A stretch of DNA of 64,000 nucleotides from Allorhodoferax sp032337135. Its GTDB lineage: Bacteria; Pseudomonadota; Gammaproteobacteria; Burkholderiales; Burkholderiaceae_C. The DNA is taken from positions 372,001 to 436,000 of the forward strand of contig NZ_JAVXZZ010000003.1 of NCBI RefSeq assembly GCF_032337135.1, written 5' to 3'. Below, one piece after another: positions 42,144-54,061 of this stretch (position 1 is the stretch's first letter; every line of letters starts with the position of its first letter). Under the pieces are notes generated by a model. It searched no databases. It was not told where the DNA came from and was given only the letters and a program-made list of their open reading frames with translations. The position numbers and the translations under genes are program-made.

Positions 42144-43484
42144 CTACAACACCGCGTCGAGCATCAGCACCGAAACCAGGTCGCCGGCCACCACGTTGCC
42201 CTGGGTGTGGGACAGCACGATCAGGCCGTTGGCTTGGACCATGGAGCTGAGCACGCCCGAACCCTGGTTGCCGGTGGTGCGTACCTGCAGGCGGCCGTCA
42301 GCCCCCAGGCTGACCACGCCGCGCTGGTATTCGGTACGCCCCGGCTTCTTGCGCAGCGCCTCCGTGCTGTGGGCCTGCAGCAGCAGCGGTGCCGTGGTCC
42401 GCGCGCCCATCATGCGCAGCAGCGCTGGGCGCACGAAGGCCAGAAAGGTCACCATCACGGCTACCGGGTTGCCGGGCAGGCCGAAGAGCAGGGCACTGCG
42501 TTGCTGGCTATTGCTACCATTTTCGTAGCTGTCTACGCAATCCTTATGCGGGCTGGAGGTCGATTTGCTTGCTGCAATGCGGCCGACGGCCATGGGGCGG
42601 CCCGGGCGCATGGCAATCTTCCAGAAAGCCACGTCGCCGAGCTGGCGCATCATGGCCTTGGTGAAATCCGCCTCGCCCACGCTGACCCCGCCACTGGTGA
42701 TGACCACGTCGCTCTGTGCCGCGGCCTGGGTGAAGGCCTGTTCCAGCAGGAGCGGGTCGTCGCGCACCACGCCCAGGTCCAGCACCTCGCATCCCAGGCG
42801 CGTGAGCATGCCCAGCACGGTGTAGCGGTTGCTGTCGTATACCGCGCCTTCCCGCGGGGGTTGACCAATGCTCAGGATCTCATCGCCGGTGGAGAAGTAG
42901 GCCACCCGCAGGCGCCGGGTGACGTGTACGGTGCCAAGCCCCAAACTGGCCACCAGCCCTTGCGCAGCGGGCGTGATCAGCTCGCCTTTCTGTAGCGCCG
43001 GGTAACCTTGGCGCAGGTCCTCGCCCATCAGGCGGCGGTTGTCGCCGCGCTGCACCACACCGGCGGGCACGACTACTGCGTCGCCCTCCATGGAGGTGAA
43101 CTCTTGCGGAACCACGGTGTCCAGCCCGGCGGGCAGGATGGCACCGGTCATGATGCGCACGCATTCGCCAGCGCCCACCGTGCCGCTCCAGGCCTTGCCA
43201 GCCAGAGCGGTGCCCACCACCCGCAGCCGCAGGGGTTCGCCGGGTTGCAGTGCTGCACCGTCGAAGGCATAGCCATCCATGGCGGAGTTGTCATGCGGAG
43301 GCACGCTGATGGGTGACACCACGTCGTGTGCCAGTACCCGGCCCAGGGCGGCAAGGATCGGAAGCTCTTCGGTCTGGGTCACGGGCTCGACCAGCGTGTC
43401 GAGGAATTCGCGCACCTTGTCTGCATGCAGGGCGTCGGGGTCGTAGCCCTGCAAGCGGGCAGCGATGTCGGCAATCGAGTTCAT
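42144..43484 (-). CDS. moeA: molybdopterin molybdenumtransferase MoeA
   Basis: Inserts molybdate into molybdopterin. It has 446 residues, with the MoeA signatures PPHDNSAMDGYAF, GAGECVRIMTGAILPAG, SGGVSVGEAD and LFGLPGNPVAVMVTF. About 28 residues between MAVGRI and LLFGLPGN (SKSTSSPHKDCVDSYENGSN region) are absent from typical MoeA and are encoded by a 29-bp repeat and its flanks (42511-42539). The insertion lies just before a conserved loop, so its effect on activity is uncertain. It overlaps mobA by 4 bases. Confidence 0.95.
   Translation of the reverse strand: MNSIADIAARLQGYDPDALHADKVREFLDTLVEPVTQTEELPILAALGRVLAHDVVSPISVPPHDNSAMDGYAFDGAALQPGEPLRLRVVGTALAGKAWSGTVGAGECVRIMTGAILPAGLDTVVPQEFTSMEGDAVVVPAGVVQRGDNRRLMGEDLRQGYPALQKGELITPAAQGLVASLGLGTVHVTRRLRVAYFSTGDEILSIGQPPREGAVYDSNRYTVLGMLTRLGCEVLDLGVVRDDPLLLEQAFTQAAAQSDVVITSGGVSVGEADFTKAMMRQLGDVAFWKIAMRPGRPMAVGRIAASKSTSSPHKDCVDSYENGSNSQQRSALLFGLPGNPVAVMVTFLAFVRPALLRMMGARTTAPLLLQAHSTEALRKKPGRTEYQRGVVSLGADGRLQVRTTGNQGSGVLSSMVQANGLIVLSHTQGNVVAGDLVSVLMLDAVL
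42511..42539 (+). repeat. 29-bp interspersed repeat, copy 3 (inside moeA)
   Basis: Begins TTGCTACCATTTTC and ends GTAGCTGTCTACGCA, with a GCTAC/GTAGC inverted repeat in the core. It matches the copies at 12032-12060 and 30211-30239 without gaps. Read in frame on the minus strand it adds CVDSYENGS to MoeA. Confidence 0.8.
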
Positions 43485-44134
43485 GGTGCGTTGGTGTCGG
43501 TCAGGTGTTGCAGCCCGTTCAAGTCGGCCAGCGTGTTGATGTTGGTGAAGGCCCAGGGCGGGTCCTGCGGGCGGTTGAACGGCACCAGGGCCAGCGGGTG
43601 GCGCTGCGCCCAGGCCCCGATCTTGCGCCCCCCCTCGTTGACGAACTGCGCCAGGTCCTCTGCCACGCTGCGGTGCATCAGGCAGAAGGCCGGCTGGCGG
43701 CGCAGCTCCGGATGGCTGGCGGACTCCGGGGCGCAGGCCAGCGCCACACGGGCGTTTTGGGTCTGCAGTGTGGCCAGCATGTGCTGGGCCAGGTCCAGCG
43801 GGAAGAGGGGGGTGTCGCAGGGTACCGCCAGCAGGTAGTCGGTGTCGCAGGCCGCCCAGCCCGCCAGGAATCCGGCCAATGGGCCCTGGTAGCCGGCCAG
43901 GCTGTCCGGCAGCACCGGCCAGCCCCACTGGGCATAGGTTTCGGTATGGCGGTTGGCACTGAGCAGCAACCTCTGTACGCCGCCGCCCTGCAGCAGCCGT
44001 TGGCCTGCGTGCCGCGCCAGTGCTTGGCCGCGGAAGACTTGCAGGCCCTTGTCGACCCCGCCCATGCGTGAACCCTGTCCCCCCGCCAGCACAATGGCGG
44101 TGATGCCCGGTGAGGCGGTGTCGCTGCCCTGCAC
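43481..44134 (-). CDS. mobA: molybdenum cofactor guanylyltransferase MobA
   Basis: A 217-residue nucleotidyltransferase with the signature VLAGGQGSRMGGVDKGL (15-31) and VPCDTPLFPLDLA. It attaches GMP to Mo-molybdopterin to make the guanine dinucleotide cofactor used by DMSO-reductase-family enzymes. It sits between moaA (2-base gap) and moeA (4-base overlap) in a cofactor operon. Confidence 0.95.
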   Translation of the reverse strand: MQGSDTASPGITAIVLAGGQGSRMGGVDKGLQVFRGQALARHAGQRLLQGGGVQRLLLSANRHTETYAQWGWPVLPDSLAGYQGPLAGFLAGWAACDTDYLLAVPCDTPLFPLDLAQHMLATLQTQNARVALACAPESASHPELRRQPAFCLMHRSVAEDLAQFVNEGGRKIGAWAQRHPLALVPFNRPQDPPWAFTNINTLADLNGLQHLTDTNAP

Positions 44135-44136
44135 GT

Positions 44137-45288
<1,152 letters not shown>

Positions 45289-45320
45289 GACGATATTTTC
45301 ACCGCAGTGCCCAAGCCCGG

Positions 45321-45385
45321 TAGACTAGTGCCAGGGAATTCCTTGATACAAAGCAAACAATAGACACCTCCCACTGAGTAGACAC
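45321..45385 (+). promoter_or_regulatory. repeated TAGAC motifs before the TonB-receptor operon
   Basis: TAGACT at 45321-45326 and TAGACAC at 45361-45367 and 45379-45385, the last two as an 18-base-spaced direct repeat reaching to 3 bases before the receptor ATG. They could be operator half-sites, for example for the NarL-type regulator at the end of the cluster, but nothing shows this directly. Confidence 0.25.
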
Positions 45386-45387
45386 CC

Positions 45388-47367
45388 ATGTTTCCCCGCG
45401 TTATTCCGATGGCACTGGCCTGCATCCTGGGTGGGCAGCAGGCCCTGGCGCAAGGCCAGACTGGCGCATCGGCATTGACTGAACAGGACTTCCTGGCGGA
45501 AATGCCCGTGGTGCTGTCGGTGTCGCGCCTGGCACAGCGGCTCGATGAGGTCCCCGGTGCCATGACCATCCTGGACCGTGAGTTCATCCGCATGACGGGG
45601 GCGCGGGATGTGGTCGATCTGTTGCGTTTCGTTCCAGGATTTGTCACCAGCACCACGTTTGAGACCGATGCGCCCATGGCCTACTACCATGGGAAGGTGG
45701 ACGATTGGGCCAACCGCCTGCAGTTGTTGGTCGATGGTCGATCGGTCTATTCATCATTCCTGCAGGGTTCGGTGGGTCTGGGCTTCCAGTCGACCGCTTT
45801 GGACGACATTGAACGCATCGAAATACTGCGCGGTTCCAACTCTGCCGCTTATGGCTCGCGGGCGTTTCTGGGGGTGGTGAACATCGTGACCCGTAGCCCT
45901 GGGGATTTTGGGGCGGGTTCAGCCAGGGTGACGGCGGGTGAAAACGGTGTGGCCGACCTGTATGGCAATGTGGCCTGGCGCGGCGAACAGTCATCCAGTC
46001 GGATCAGTGTGGACACGCGGGGCGATGCCGGCCTGCGCAAGACCGGTTCGGTGGCTGGGGCCAAGGGTGACAACCGGGTGTCGCGTGTGAATTTCGCCAG
46101 TGAACTGGATATAAGCTCGGCTCTGGGCATGACGATTCGTGCGGGCCTGGTGGATCTGGCCGCCTACCGCGGTGATGGCAAGAGCCCAGGAAATTTCGAG
46201 CGTTTGCGCTTCATGGATGCTGCCTACGCTCAGGCAACGGTGCGCTATGTGGTGTCTGCCGACGAGGAAGTTGAGGCCCAGCTTTCGCGTACTGCGTTTG
46301 AGCACCACGATCATTTCCCATACTTCAATTCAGGGGCGCCGGCCAATTACCAAGGGGTCAAAATTGATTGGAGCGGTTCGGAGAACAATGATGTGCTCGG
46401 ACTGCAATACACCAGGCGGTACAACCCGACCTTGCGCTATGTCGCGGGCGTCGAGGTCCGACAGGAAGAATTGCGGGCGGAGTCCAGTTTCTACCAGCGC
46501 AGTGCCATTTCCTCGCAGGCCCGACGCATGTTCGGTAACCTCGAATGGCGACCTGTGCAGGATTGGGTGGTGAACCTCGGTGCGCATTACGAATACGTTC
46601 CTTCCGAAGTATCCGCGGTCTCGCCGCGATTAATGGCCAACTGGCACTGGATGCCTGGTCATACCCTGCGTTTCGGGGTCTCGACAGCCTTTCGCCAGCC
46701 TAGTCCGTTCGAGAAGTACCAGGACCGTCGGTATTTCGATGCCTCTGGCGCGTTCCTGTTGCAGACCGGCGCCCCCAACACCAATTTGCGATCTGAGAAA
46801 GTCCTGTCGCGGGAGCTGGGCTACTTCATCGGTGCCCATGACTTGCCGGTCCAGGCCGATGTGCGCCTGTTTCACGAGTACATCTCCGATGGCCTTTCCC
46901 ACGATTTGGCCACACCTGATGTCTACTGGAACTCCGAAAACTACGATATGCGCGGCGGTGAACTGCAGGTTTCCTGGCAGCCGCGTAGCAGTACGCGGTT
47001 GTCGCTGGCATGGACGCGGACTGACATCACCATCAACAATTCCATCAGCAATGATGCGGCTTTTCGGACTGAATACAGCACGCCAAAGACCAGTGGAAGT
47101 GCCATGCTGACCCAAACGTTTGGCGTGTGGGATTGCTCTTTGATGTACACGGATGCCAATGATGTAGCCCTGATGTCGAGCAGTTCAAACCACGTGCGCT
47201 CCTCGTTCTACCGAACCGACTTGCGAGTGGCCCGGCATCTGCGCTGGAGGGGTGCCAAGGGGGAGATGGCACTGACGGTACAGAACCTTAATGACCCGTA
47301 CCAGGATGGTGACTGGAAATTCCAGTTCGACCGTCGTGCGCTGTTCTCATTGCGTTTCGAGTACTGA
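45388..47367 (+). CDS. TonB-dependent outer-membrane receptor
   Basis: A 659-residue outer-membrane protein with a Sec signal peptide (cleavage near ALAQG, residue 23), a TonB-box-like EMPVVLSVSR, a plug domain (DEVPGAMTILDREFIRMTG; LQLLVDGRSVYSSF; IERIEILRGSNSAAYGSRAFLGVVNIVTR) and a beta-barrel ending in an aromatic residue. There is no STN signalling domain of the FecA type. It is followed 2 bases later by a periplasmic binding-protein gene and a hybrid kinase gene, not by a transporter, so it may feed a sensory pathway. The ligand is unknown. Confidence 0.9.
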   Translation: MFPRVIPMALACILGGQQALAQGQTGASALTEQDFLAEMPVVLSVSRLAQRLDEVPGAMTILDREFIRMTGARDVVDLLRFVPGFVTSTTFETDAPMAYYHGKVDDWANRLQLLVDGRSVYSSFLQGSVGLGFQSTALDDIERIEILRGSNSAAYGSRAFLGVVNIVTRSPGDFGAGSARVTAGENGVADLYGNVAWRGEQSSSRISVDTRGDAGLRKTGSVAGAKGDNRVSRVNFASELDISSALGMTIRAGLVDLAAYRGDGKSPGNFERLRFMDAAYAQATVRYVVSADEEVEAQLSRTAFEHHDHFPYFNSGAPANYQGVKIDWSGSENNDVLGLQYTRRYNPTLRYVAGVEVRQEELRAESSFYQRSAISSQARRMFGNLEWRPVQDWVVNLGAHYEYVPSEVSAVSPRLMANWHWMPGHTLRFGVSTAFRQPSPFEKYQDRRYFDASGAFLLQTGAPNTNLRSEKVLSRELGYFIGAHDLPVQADVRLFHEYISDGLSHDLATPDVYWNSENYDMRGGELQVSWQPRSSTRLSLAWTRTDITINNSISNDAAFRTEYSTPKTSGSAMLTQTFGVWDCSLMYTDANDVALMSSSSNHVRSSFYRTDLRVARHLRWRGAKGEMALTVQNLNDPYQDGDWKFQFDRRALFSLRFEY

Positions 47368-47369
47368 CG

Positions 47370-48296
47370 ATGCGGATGCGCTTTCGTGCGGGCTGGTTGG
47401 GGCTGTTTTGGTGGTGTGCCGCATTGACGGCACATGCCGATGTTCTCGCGATCCTGCACAGCGAACGCGCTCCGAGTTATGCGGCGGTCGGTGAAGCGAT
47501 CCAGAGCGAGTTGGAACATGCAGGGCATGTGGTTGCCGCTTCATACGTTGCCGAGGTCAATGGGCTGGAGTCACTATTGGCGCGTTCGCCAAAAGTTGTG
47601 GTGACGCTGGGCGCTGCGGCGCTACGTACGGTGTTGGCGTCCGACACCCGTTTGCCGGTGGTGGCCAGTTTGATTCCGCGTTCTGCCTTTGAGCGGGTCC
47701 TGCGCGAACCCGGCCGCAAGTCTACGGGGCCGGTGCATGCCATCTATCTGGACCAGCCGTTCTCACGCCAGCTGGATCTGATGCAGTTGGTGGTTCCCGA
47801 TCTCAAGCATGTGGGGGTGCTCTGGGGCCCGGACTCCCAGTCCCTGCGCCCGGTCCTGCAGGCGGCGCTGCTCGCACGCGGCTTGCAGGAAAGTGGCGCG
47901 ACGGTGGCGCAAGCCACCAGTGTCGGGGAGGCCACGCGGCAGGTGTTACAGGAGTCGGACGCGCTGCTGTCCATTGCCGATCCCTTGGTCTACAACAGCA
48001 GCACCGTCACCAACATCCTGATGGCCAGCTACCGTGCCAAGCAGGGCGTGTTCGCCTTCTCGCCTGCCTATGTGAAGGCGGGAGCGCTGGCGGGCCTGTA
48101 CACCACGCCGGCACAGATCGGCGCCCATACCGCAGAAACGGCCCGCCAACTTGCGCGCGGCGCGACGGTGCCTGCGGTCCAATACCCGGTGGACTTTACG
48201 CTCAGTGTCAATGAACACGTGGCGCGCTCGCTGGGTTTGTCGTTGGATGAGGCAGCTTTGTCGCAGCGCCTCAGACGCCTGGAGCGCAAACCATGA
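47370..48296 (+). CDS. PF04392-type periplasmic substrate-binding protein
   Basis: A 308-residue exported protein with a signal peptide (cleavage near AHAD, residue 25) and the ABC substrate-binding family PF04392 layout: VVTLGAAALRTVLA, RSAFERVL, GVLWGPDSQSLRPVLQAAL and RAKQGVFAFSPAYVKAGALAGLYTT. Family members usually work with an ABC permease and ATPase, but none is here. It lies between the receptor (2-base gap) and the kinase gene (4-base overlap), so it may carry the ligand to the kinase's periplasmic domain. Confidence 0.85.
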   Translation: MRMRFRAGWLGLFWWCAALTAHADVLAILHSERAPSYAAVGEAIQSELEHAGHVVAASYVAEVNGLESLLARSPKVVVTLGAAALRTVLASDTRLPVVASLIPRSAFERVLREPGRKSTGPVHAIYLDQPFSRQLDLMQLVVPDLKHVGVLWGPDSQSLRPVLQAALLARGLQESGATVAQATSVGEATRQVLQESDALLSIADPLVYNSSTVTNILMASYRAKQGVFAFSPAYVKAGALAGLYTTPAQIGAHTAETARQLARGATVPAVQYPVDFTLSVNEHVARSLGLSLDEAALSQRLRRLERKP

Positions 48297-50281
48297 GGCT
48301 ATCAACTATTCGGGTACGCATGCTGGTCGCCGCCTTGGTGCCGGTGTTCCTGACTGTGGTCATCATGGTCGGTGTGTTCTGGTCTGGTCGCGTGTCGGAT
48401 CTGGGTAGCGCGCACCAGCAGCAGGCACGTCTGTTGGTCCAGAAGGTGGCTCTGGCCAGTGAATACGGCATCTTCTCCGGCAATGCCACTGCTTTGCAGG
48501 GTGTCGTGATGTCGGTGCGCAAGGAGCCGGGGGTGCGCTTTGTGGCGGTACTGTCACCGTCCGGGCAGGTGCTGGCGCAGTCGGGGACCGGTGCATACCA
48601 CCAGTTTGCCAACTTGTCGGATCCCACGTATTTGGCGCGACAGCGTGAGCAGGGCATCAACACGGTCATGGAGGCGGTGACCTCGCGCAACGTGCAGCTG
48701 GATGACCTGTATGCGTCGACTTCGGATGAGTCCGGCCTTGGTGTTCAGGTTCTGGGGTACGCAGTGGTCGAGCTATCGATGGAGCCCTTGCGAAATCAGG
48801 AACGGAACCTTCTGATGGTCGCCATTGGTGTCGGCATTCTTGGTCTTCTGGTAGGCGGCATGTTGGCATTGCAACTCGGCGAACGTGTGGTTCGACCGGT
48901 CATGAGCATTTCACGACGCATTCAGCGCATCGGACAAGGGGACTTCCAACCACAGCACGGACTGTCTGACAGTGAGCCGTTGATAGAACTGCATCATGCG
49001 CTCAATGACATGGCCGTGAGATTGGCCTGGGGGCGTGAAGAATTGGAACAGCGTGTTGCGGCCGTGACCAGTGAGCTTCGTGAGAAGAAGGAAGAGGCGG
49101 AGAACGCCACTTTGGCCAAATCGCGATTCCTGGCCGCAGCCAGCCATGATCTGCGCCAGCCGATCCACGCCTTGGGGCTGTTCGTGGCGCGCTTGTCGCA
49201 GTACCCGATGGATGTTCCGATGCGCCAGTTGGTTCAGCATTTGGATGCTTCGGTGCAGGCCATGCAAAACCTGTTGGATGGTCTGCTCGATGTGTCCCGG
49301 CTCGATGCCGGGGCGGTGACGGCCAATGTGCGTCCCGTCAACATCAACGTCATTTTCGACTTTGTGCGTGTTTCCAGCACCGCCTCCGCGCGTGACAAGG
49401 GTATTCGACTTCGGGTGCGGCCCACCACCCTTTGGTGCCATAGTGACCCCGTGTTGCTGCAGCGCATGGTGATGAACCTTGCACACAATGCCTTGCGTTA
49501 CACCGTGCAAGGAAGCGTGCTGGTTCGTTGTCGAAAGATCAACAACGGCAGCCATGTGCGCATCGATGTCATGGATTCCGGTGTTGGCATCGCATCGGAG
49601 CACCAAAAGGATATCTTCCGTGAGTTCTTCCAGGTGGGGAATGCGGCACGAGACCGCACCCAGGGCTTGGGGCTGGGATTGAACATCGTACAAAGGAGCG
49701 CGCGTCTGCTGGGCCATGACGTTGAGTTGAAATCGGCACTTGGTTGCGGCACGCGGTTTTCCATCATCGTTCCACTGTGCAGCCCGCAGGTGGTGGCCAC
49801 ATCGCGCGAGGTTGAGGCACTGCCGAATGCGCCCTTGGGCTTGCACCAAGGGCTCGAAGGTGTGCGCGTGCTGGTAGTGGAAGACGATGTCACGTCGCGT
49901 CAAGCGCAGGAAGAACTGCTGCGGTCGTGGGGATGCGAGGTGTGCGCTGTGGCTACCGCTGCCATGGCAACCATGTCAGTGCAGCAAGGCTTCAGCGTCG
50001 ATGTCGTCGTCAGCGACTTCCGATTGGGGGGGGAAAGCAATGGGCTGGATGTGATTGCCCAGATACGCGAATTGCTGGGTTGGCCAGTGCCCGCCTGTGT
50101 GGTCAGCGGCGATACCGATTCGGACCTGATGCAGGCAGCGCGGGCTGCCTCCCTGACGCTGTTGCACAAACCAGTGCGACCCGCCAAGCTGCGTAGTCTC
50201 GTGCGTCACCTGGCCAATGCCACTGCAGCGGCTCGCGAACAGGCAGTAGGCAAAAAGTCGGGGCAAGAACCTCGATCCTGA
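48293..50281 (+). CDS. hybrid sensor histidine kinase
   Basis: A 662-residue inner-membrane kinase. TM1 (about 10-30), a periplasmic domain of about 130 residues, TM2 (about 165-190), HAMP (VVRPVMSISRRIQRIGQGDF), a coiled coil, a HisKA domain with His in AAASHDLRQPIHALGLF, an ATPase domain (NLAHNALRYT, DSGVGI, GLGLGLNIVQR) and a C-terminal receiver with Asp in VVVSDFRLGG. No phosphotransfer domain is seen, so phosphate flow to the regulator at 50322 may be direct or need another protein. Overlaps the binding-protein gene (ATGA). Confidence 0.92.
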   Translation: MRLSTIRVRMLVAALVPVFLTVVIMVGVFWSGRVSDLGSAHQQQARLLVQKVALASEYGIFSGNATALQGVVMSVRKEPGVRFVAVLSPSGQVLAQSGTGAYHQFANLSDPTYLARQREQGINTVMEAVTSRNVQLDDLYASTSDESGLGVQVLGYAVVELSMEPLRNQERNLLMVAIGVGILGLLVGGMLALQLGERVVRPVMSISRRIQRIGQGDFQPQHGLSDSEPLIELHHALNDMAVRLAWGREELEQRVAAVTSELREKKEEAENATLAKSRFLAAASHDLRQPIHALGLFVARLSQYPMDVPMRQLVQHLDASVQAMQNLLDGLLDVSRLDAGAVTANVRPVNINVIFDFVRVSSTASARDKGIRLRVRPTTLWCHSDPVLLQRMVMNLAHNALRYTVQGSVLVRCRKINNGSHVRIDVMDSGVGIASEHQKDIFREFFQVGNAARDRTQGLGLGLNIVQRSARLLGHDVELKSALGCGTRFSIIVPLCSPQVVATSREVEALPNAPLGLHQGLEGVRVLVVEDDVTSRQAQEELLRSWGCEVCAVATAAMATMSVQQGFSVDVVVSDFRLGGESNGLDVIAQIRELLGWPVPACVVSGDTDSDLMQAARAASLTLLHKPVRPAKLRSLVRHLANATAAAREQAVGKKSGQEPRS

Positions 50282-50321
50282 GGCTCGTACTATCAGGCTT
50301 GCCAGCGGTTGGAATCCGCTT

Positions 50322-50960
50322 TCATGACTTTGCTGTTGCCCGGTATCCGCAGCGCGTCGCCGCGACGACGGCCTGCGTTCGGTTCTGGACGTTGAAATGG
50401 CGCAGGATGGCAGCCATATGGGTCTTCACTGTTTCCTCCGAGATCGACAGGAGTCGTGCGATATCGGGGTTGGAGCGACCCGCAAGCAATTCGCACAACA
50501 CCTGCTCCTGCTTGGGACTCAAGGGCATTGGCGCGGTGGCTGGCGCAGGATAGTCCTGATCGAAAGTCTGTGCTGCGGGGGGCGGCATATAGATATCACC
50601 TGCCAGCACACAGCGTACAGCGCCAAGCAGTTCTTCACTGACACTGGTTTTCGTCGAGTAGCCAGCAGCGCCTGCCTGAAGCACCTGGTGCATGATTTGG
50701 GGATTCGATGACCCCGAAAGGATCAAGACCGGGATGTCTGGATGTCTGCGAGAAAAAATGCGAAGGGCATCCAGCCCGTTCATGTCCGGAAGATGGTAGT
50801 CGAGCAGAACGAGTTCCAAGTCAGGGTGCTCAAGTGCTACGCTGAATCCTTGGGCGCAGGTGCCCACGAGGAATACCTCCACGTTGTCCTCCAACGTACG
50901 AAGAACCTGTTTCAGTCCTTCCCGGACCAGCACATGATCGTCGATGACCAGAATTTTCAT
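50322..50960 (-). CDS. NarL/LuxR-type response regulator
   Basis: A 212-residue regulator: receiver domain with Asp in VLLDYHLPDMNG (near residue 55), Thr/Ser switch in LILSGSS and an unusual STKTS in place of the usual K-P after the last strand (Lys still present), then a GerE-type helix-turn-helix (LSPKQEQVLCELLAGRSNPDIARLLSISEETVKTHMAAIL). It converges on the hybrid kinase gene, ending 40 bases away, and is the likely output partner. Targets are unknown; the receptor operon is the obvious candidate. Confidence 0.9.
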   Translation of the reverse strand: MKILVIDDHVLVREGLKQVLRTLEDNVEVFLVGTCAQGFSVALEHPDLELVLLDYHLPDMNGLDALRIFSRRHPDIPVLILSGSSNPQIMHQVLQAGAAGYSTKTSVSEELLGAVRCVLAGDIYMPPPAAQTFDQDYPAPATAPMPLSPKQEQVLCELLAGRSNPDIARLLSISEETVKTHMAAILRHFNVQNRTQAVVAATRCGYRATAKS

Positions 50961-51042
50961 GGGTGGCTGTCGCGCCTGCAGTGTCGCAAACGCACATTAT
51001 GTCGCGTATGCAGAGCCTGTTGGTGAGGCGGGGGCGCTGAGG

Positions 51043-51075
51043 AAAAAAAAGAGCCCGCACGGGGTCGGCGGGCTC
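51043..51075 (-). terminator. rho-independent terminator after hppA
   Basis: Minus-strand 8-bp stem GAGCCCGC...GCGGGCTC followed by eight T residues, 23 bases after the hppA stop. Confidence 0.9.
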
Positions 51076-51097
51076 TGTGGCACAGTGGGGGCAAGGG

Positions 51098-53161
<2,064 letters not shown>

Positions 53162-53390
53162 ATAAATTCACTCCTCGAATGTTGGTTCGCTAGAGAGGGA
53201 GCAACGCCGGGTCACTCCCCATGGCGTTGCTTCCTCGTGCGCGACCCTTCAACAAAGCGGAGCAGTTGCACGATTGGCCAACCGTTTCACTGTACCCGGA
53301 AAATTTGCACGTGAGGGCCTGCGCAAGAGCGAAGTAAGTAAAATCAGGGTTAATCCTTATCCGTTTGATTTACTTCAATTTTTCTAAGCC

Positions 53391-53927
53391 ATGTCCCTTG
53401 ACAACGTCACCCCCGGAAACAACGTCCCTGAATCGTTCAACGTCATCATCGAGATTCCGATGAATGCCGATCCCGTCAAGTACGAAGTGGACAAGGCCAC
53501 CGGTGCCATTTTCGTGGACCGATTCATGAGCACGGCCATGCACTACCCCACAAACTATGGCTATGTGCCGAAGACCATTTCGGGTGACGGCGATCCGGTG
53601 GACGTCCTGGTGGTTACACCGGTGCCGCTGATCCCCGGTGTCGTGGTTCCCTGTCGCGCTGTAGGTATCCTGAAGATGGAAGACGAAGCGGGTCAGGACG
53701 CCAAAGTGCTGGCCGTTCCGACCACCAAGATCCTTTCGCTCTATTCGCGCTGGCAAAAGCCGGAAGATCTGAGCCCGATTCGTCTCAAGACCATCGCGCA
53801 TTTCTTCGAGCACTACAAGGATCTGGAGCCTGGAAAGTGGGTCAAGGTGCTGGGCTGGGAAGGCCCTGAGTCTGCCCACAAGGAGATCCTGGACGGAATC
53901 GCTGCCTACGAAGCCGCCAACAAGTAA
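53391..53927 (+). CDS. ppa: soluble inorganic pyrophosphatase
   Basis: A 178-residue family-I pyrophosphatase with the active-site residues in GAIFVDRFMSTAMHYPTNYG, the signature DGDPVDVLV and the KVLGWEG C-terminal region. It hydrolyses pyrophosphate in the cytosol. The 229-base region shared with hppA holds an imperfect inverted repeat (AAGTAAAATC with GATTTACTTC, about 53332-53371) near the promoter. A perfect terminator follows. Confidence 0.96.
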   Translation: MSLDNVTPGNNVPESFNVIIEIPMNADPVKYEVDKATGAIFVDRFMSTAMHYPTNYGYVPKTISGDGDPVDVLVVTPVPLIPGVVVPCRAVGILKMEDEAGQDAKVLAVPTTKILSLYSRWQKPEDLSPIRLKTIAHFFEHYKDLEPGKWVKVLGWEGPESAHKEILDGIAAYEAANK

Positions 53928-53955
53928 GCCTTGTTTCGATATCCTCCACGAGAGT

Positions 53956-53995
53956 CGCCGTTCAGCCTGTTGGGCTGAACGGCGTTTTGCTTTCT
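53956..53995 (+). terminator. rho-independent terminator after ppa
   Basis: Perfect 12-bp stem CGCCGTTCAGCC / GGCTGAACGGCG with loop TGTTG, followed by TTTTGCTTT, 28 bases after the ppa stop. Confidence 0.92.
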
Positions 53996-54061
53996 CGCCA
54001 GGCCGTGCGATGCTAGCGGCTCAGACGTGGCAACATGAGGGCTGTTTTTTTGGGATCCATG

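Noticed and set aside
43485..43928. 5' extension of the moeA frame to 43928
   Set aside because: It would overlap mobA completely; the ATG at 43484 overlaps the mobA stop region by 4 bases and gives the normal MoeA N terminus.
45289..45387. Molybdenum cofactor riboswitch upstream of moaA
   Set aside because: The short divergent region shows no structure that I can match to the Moco RNA motif.
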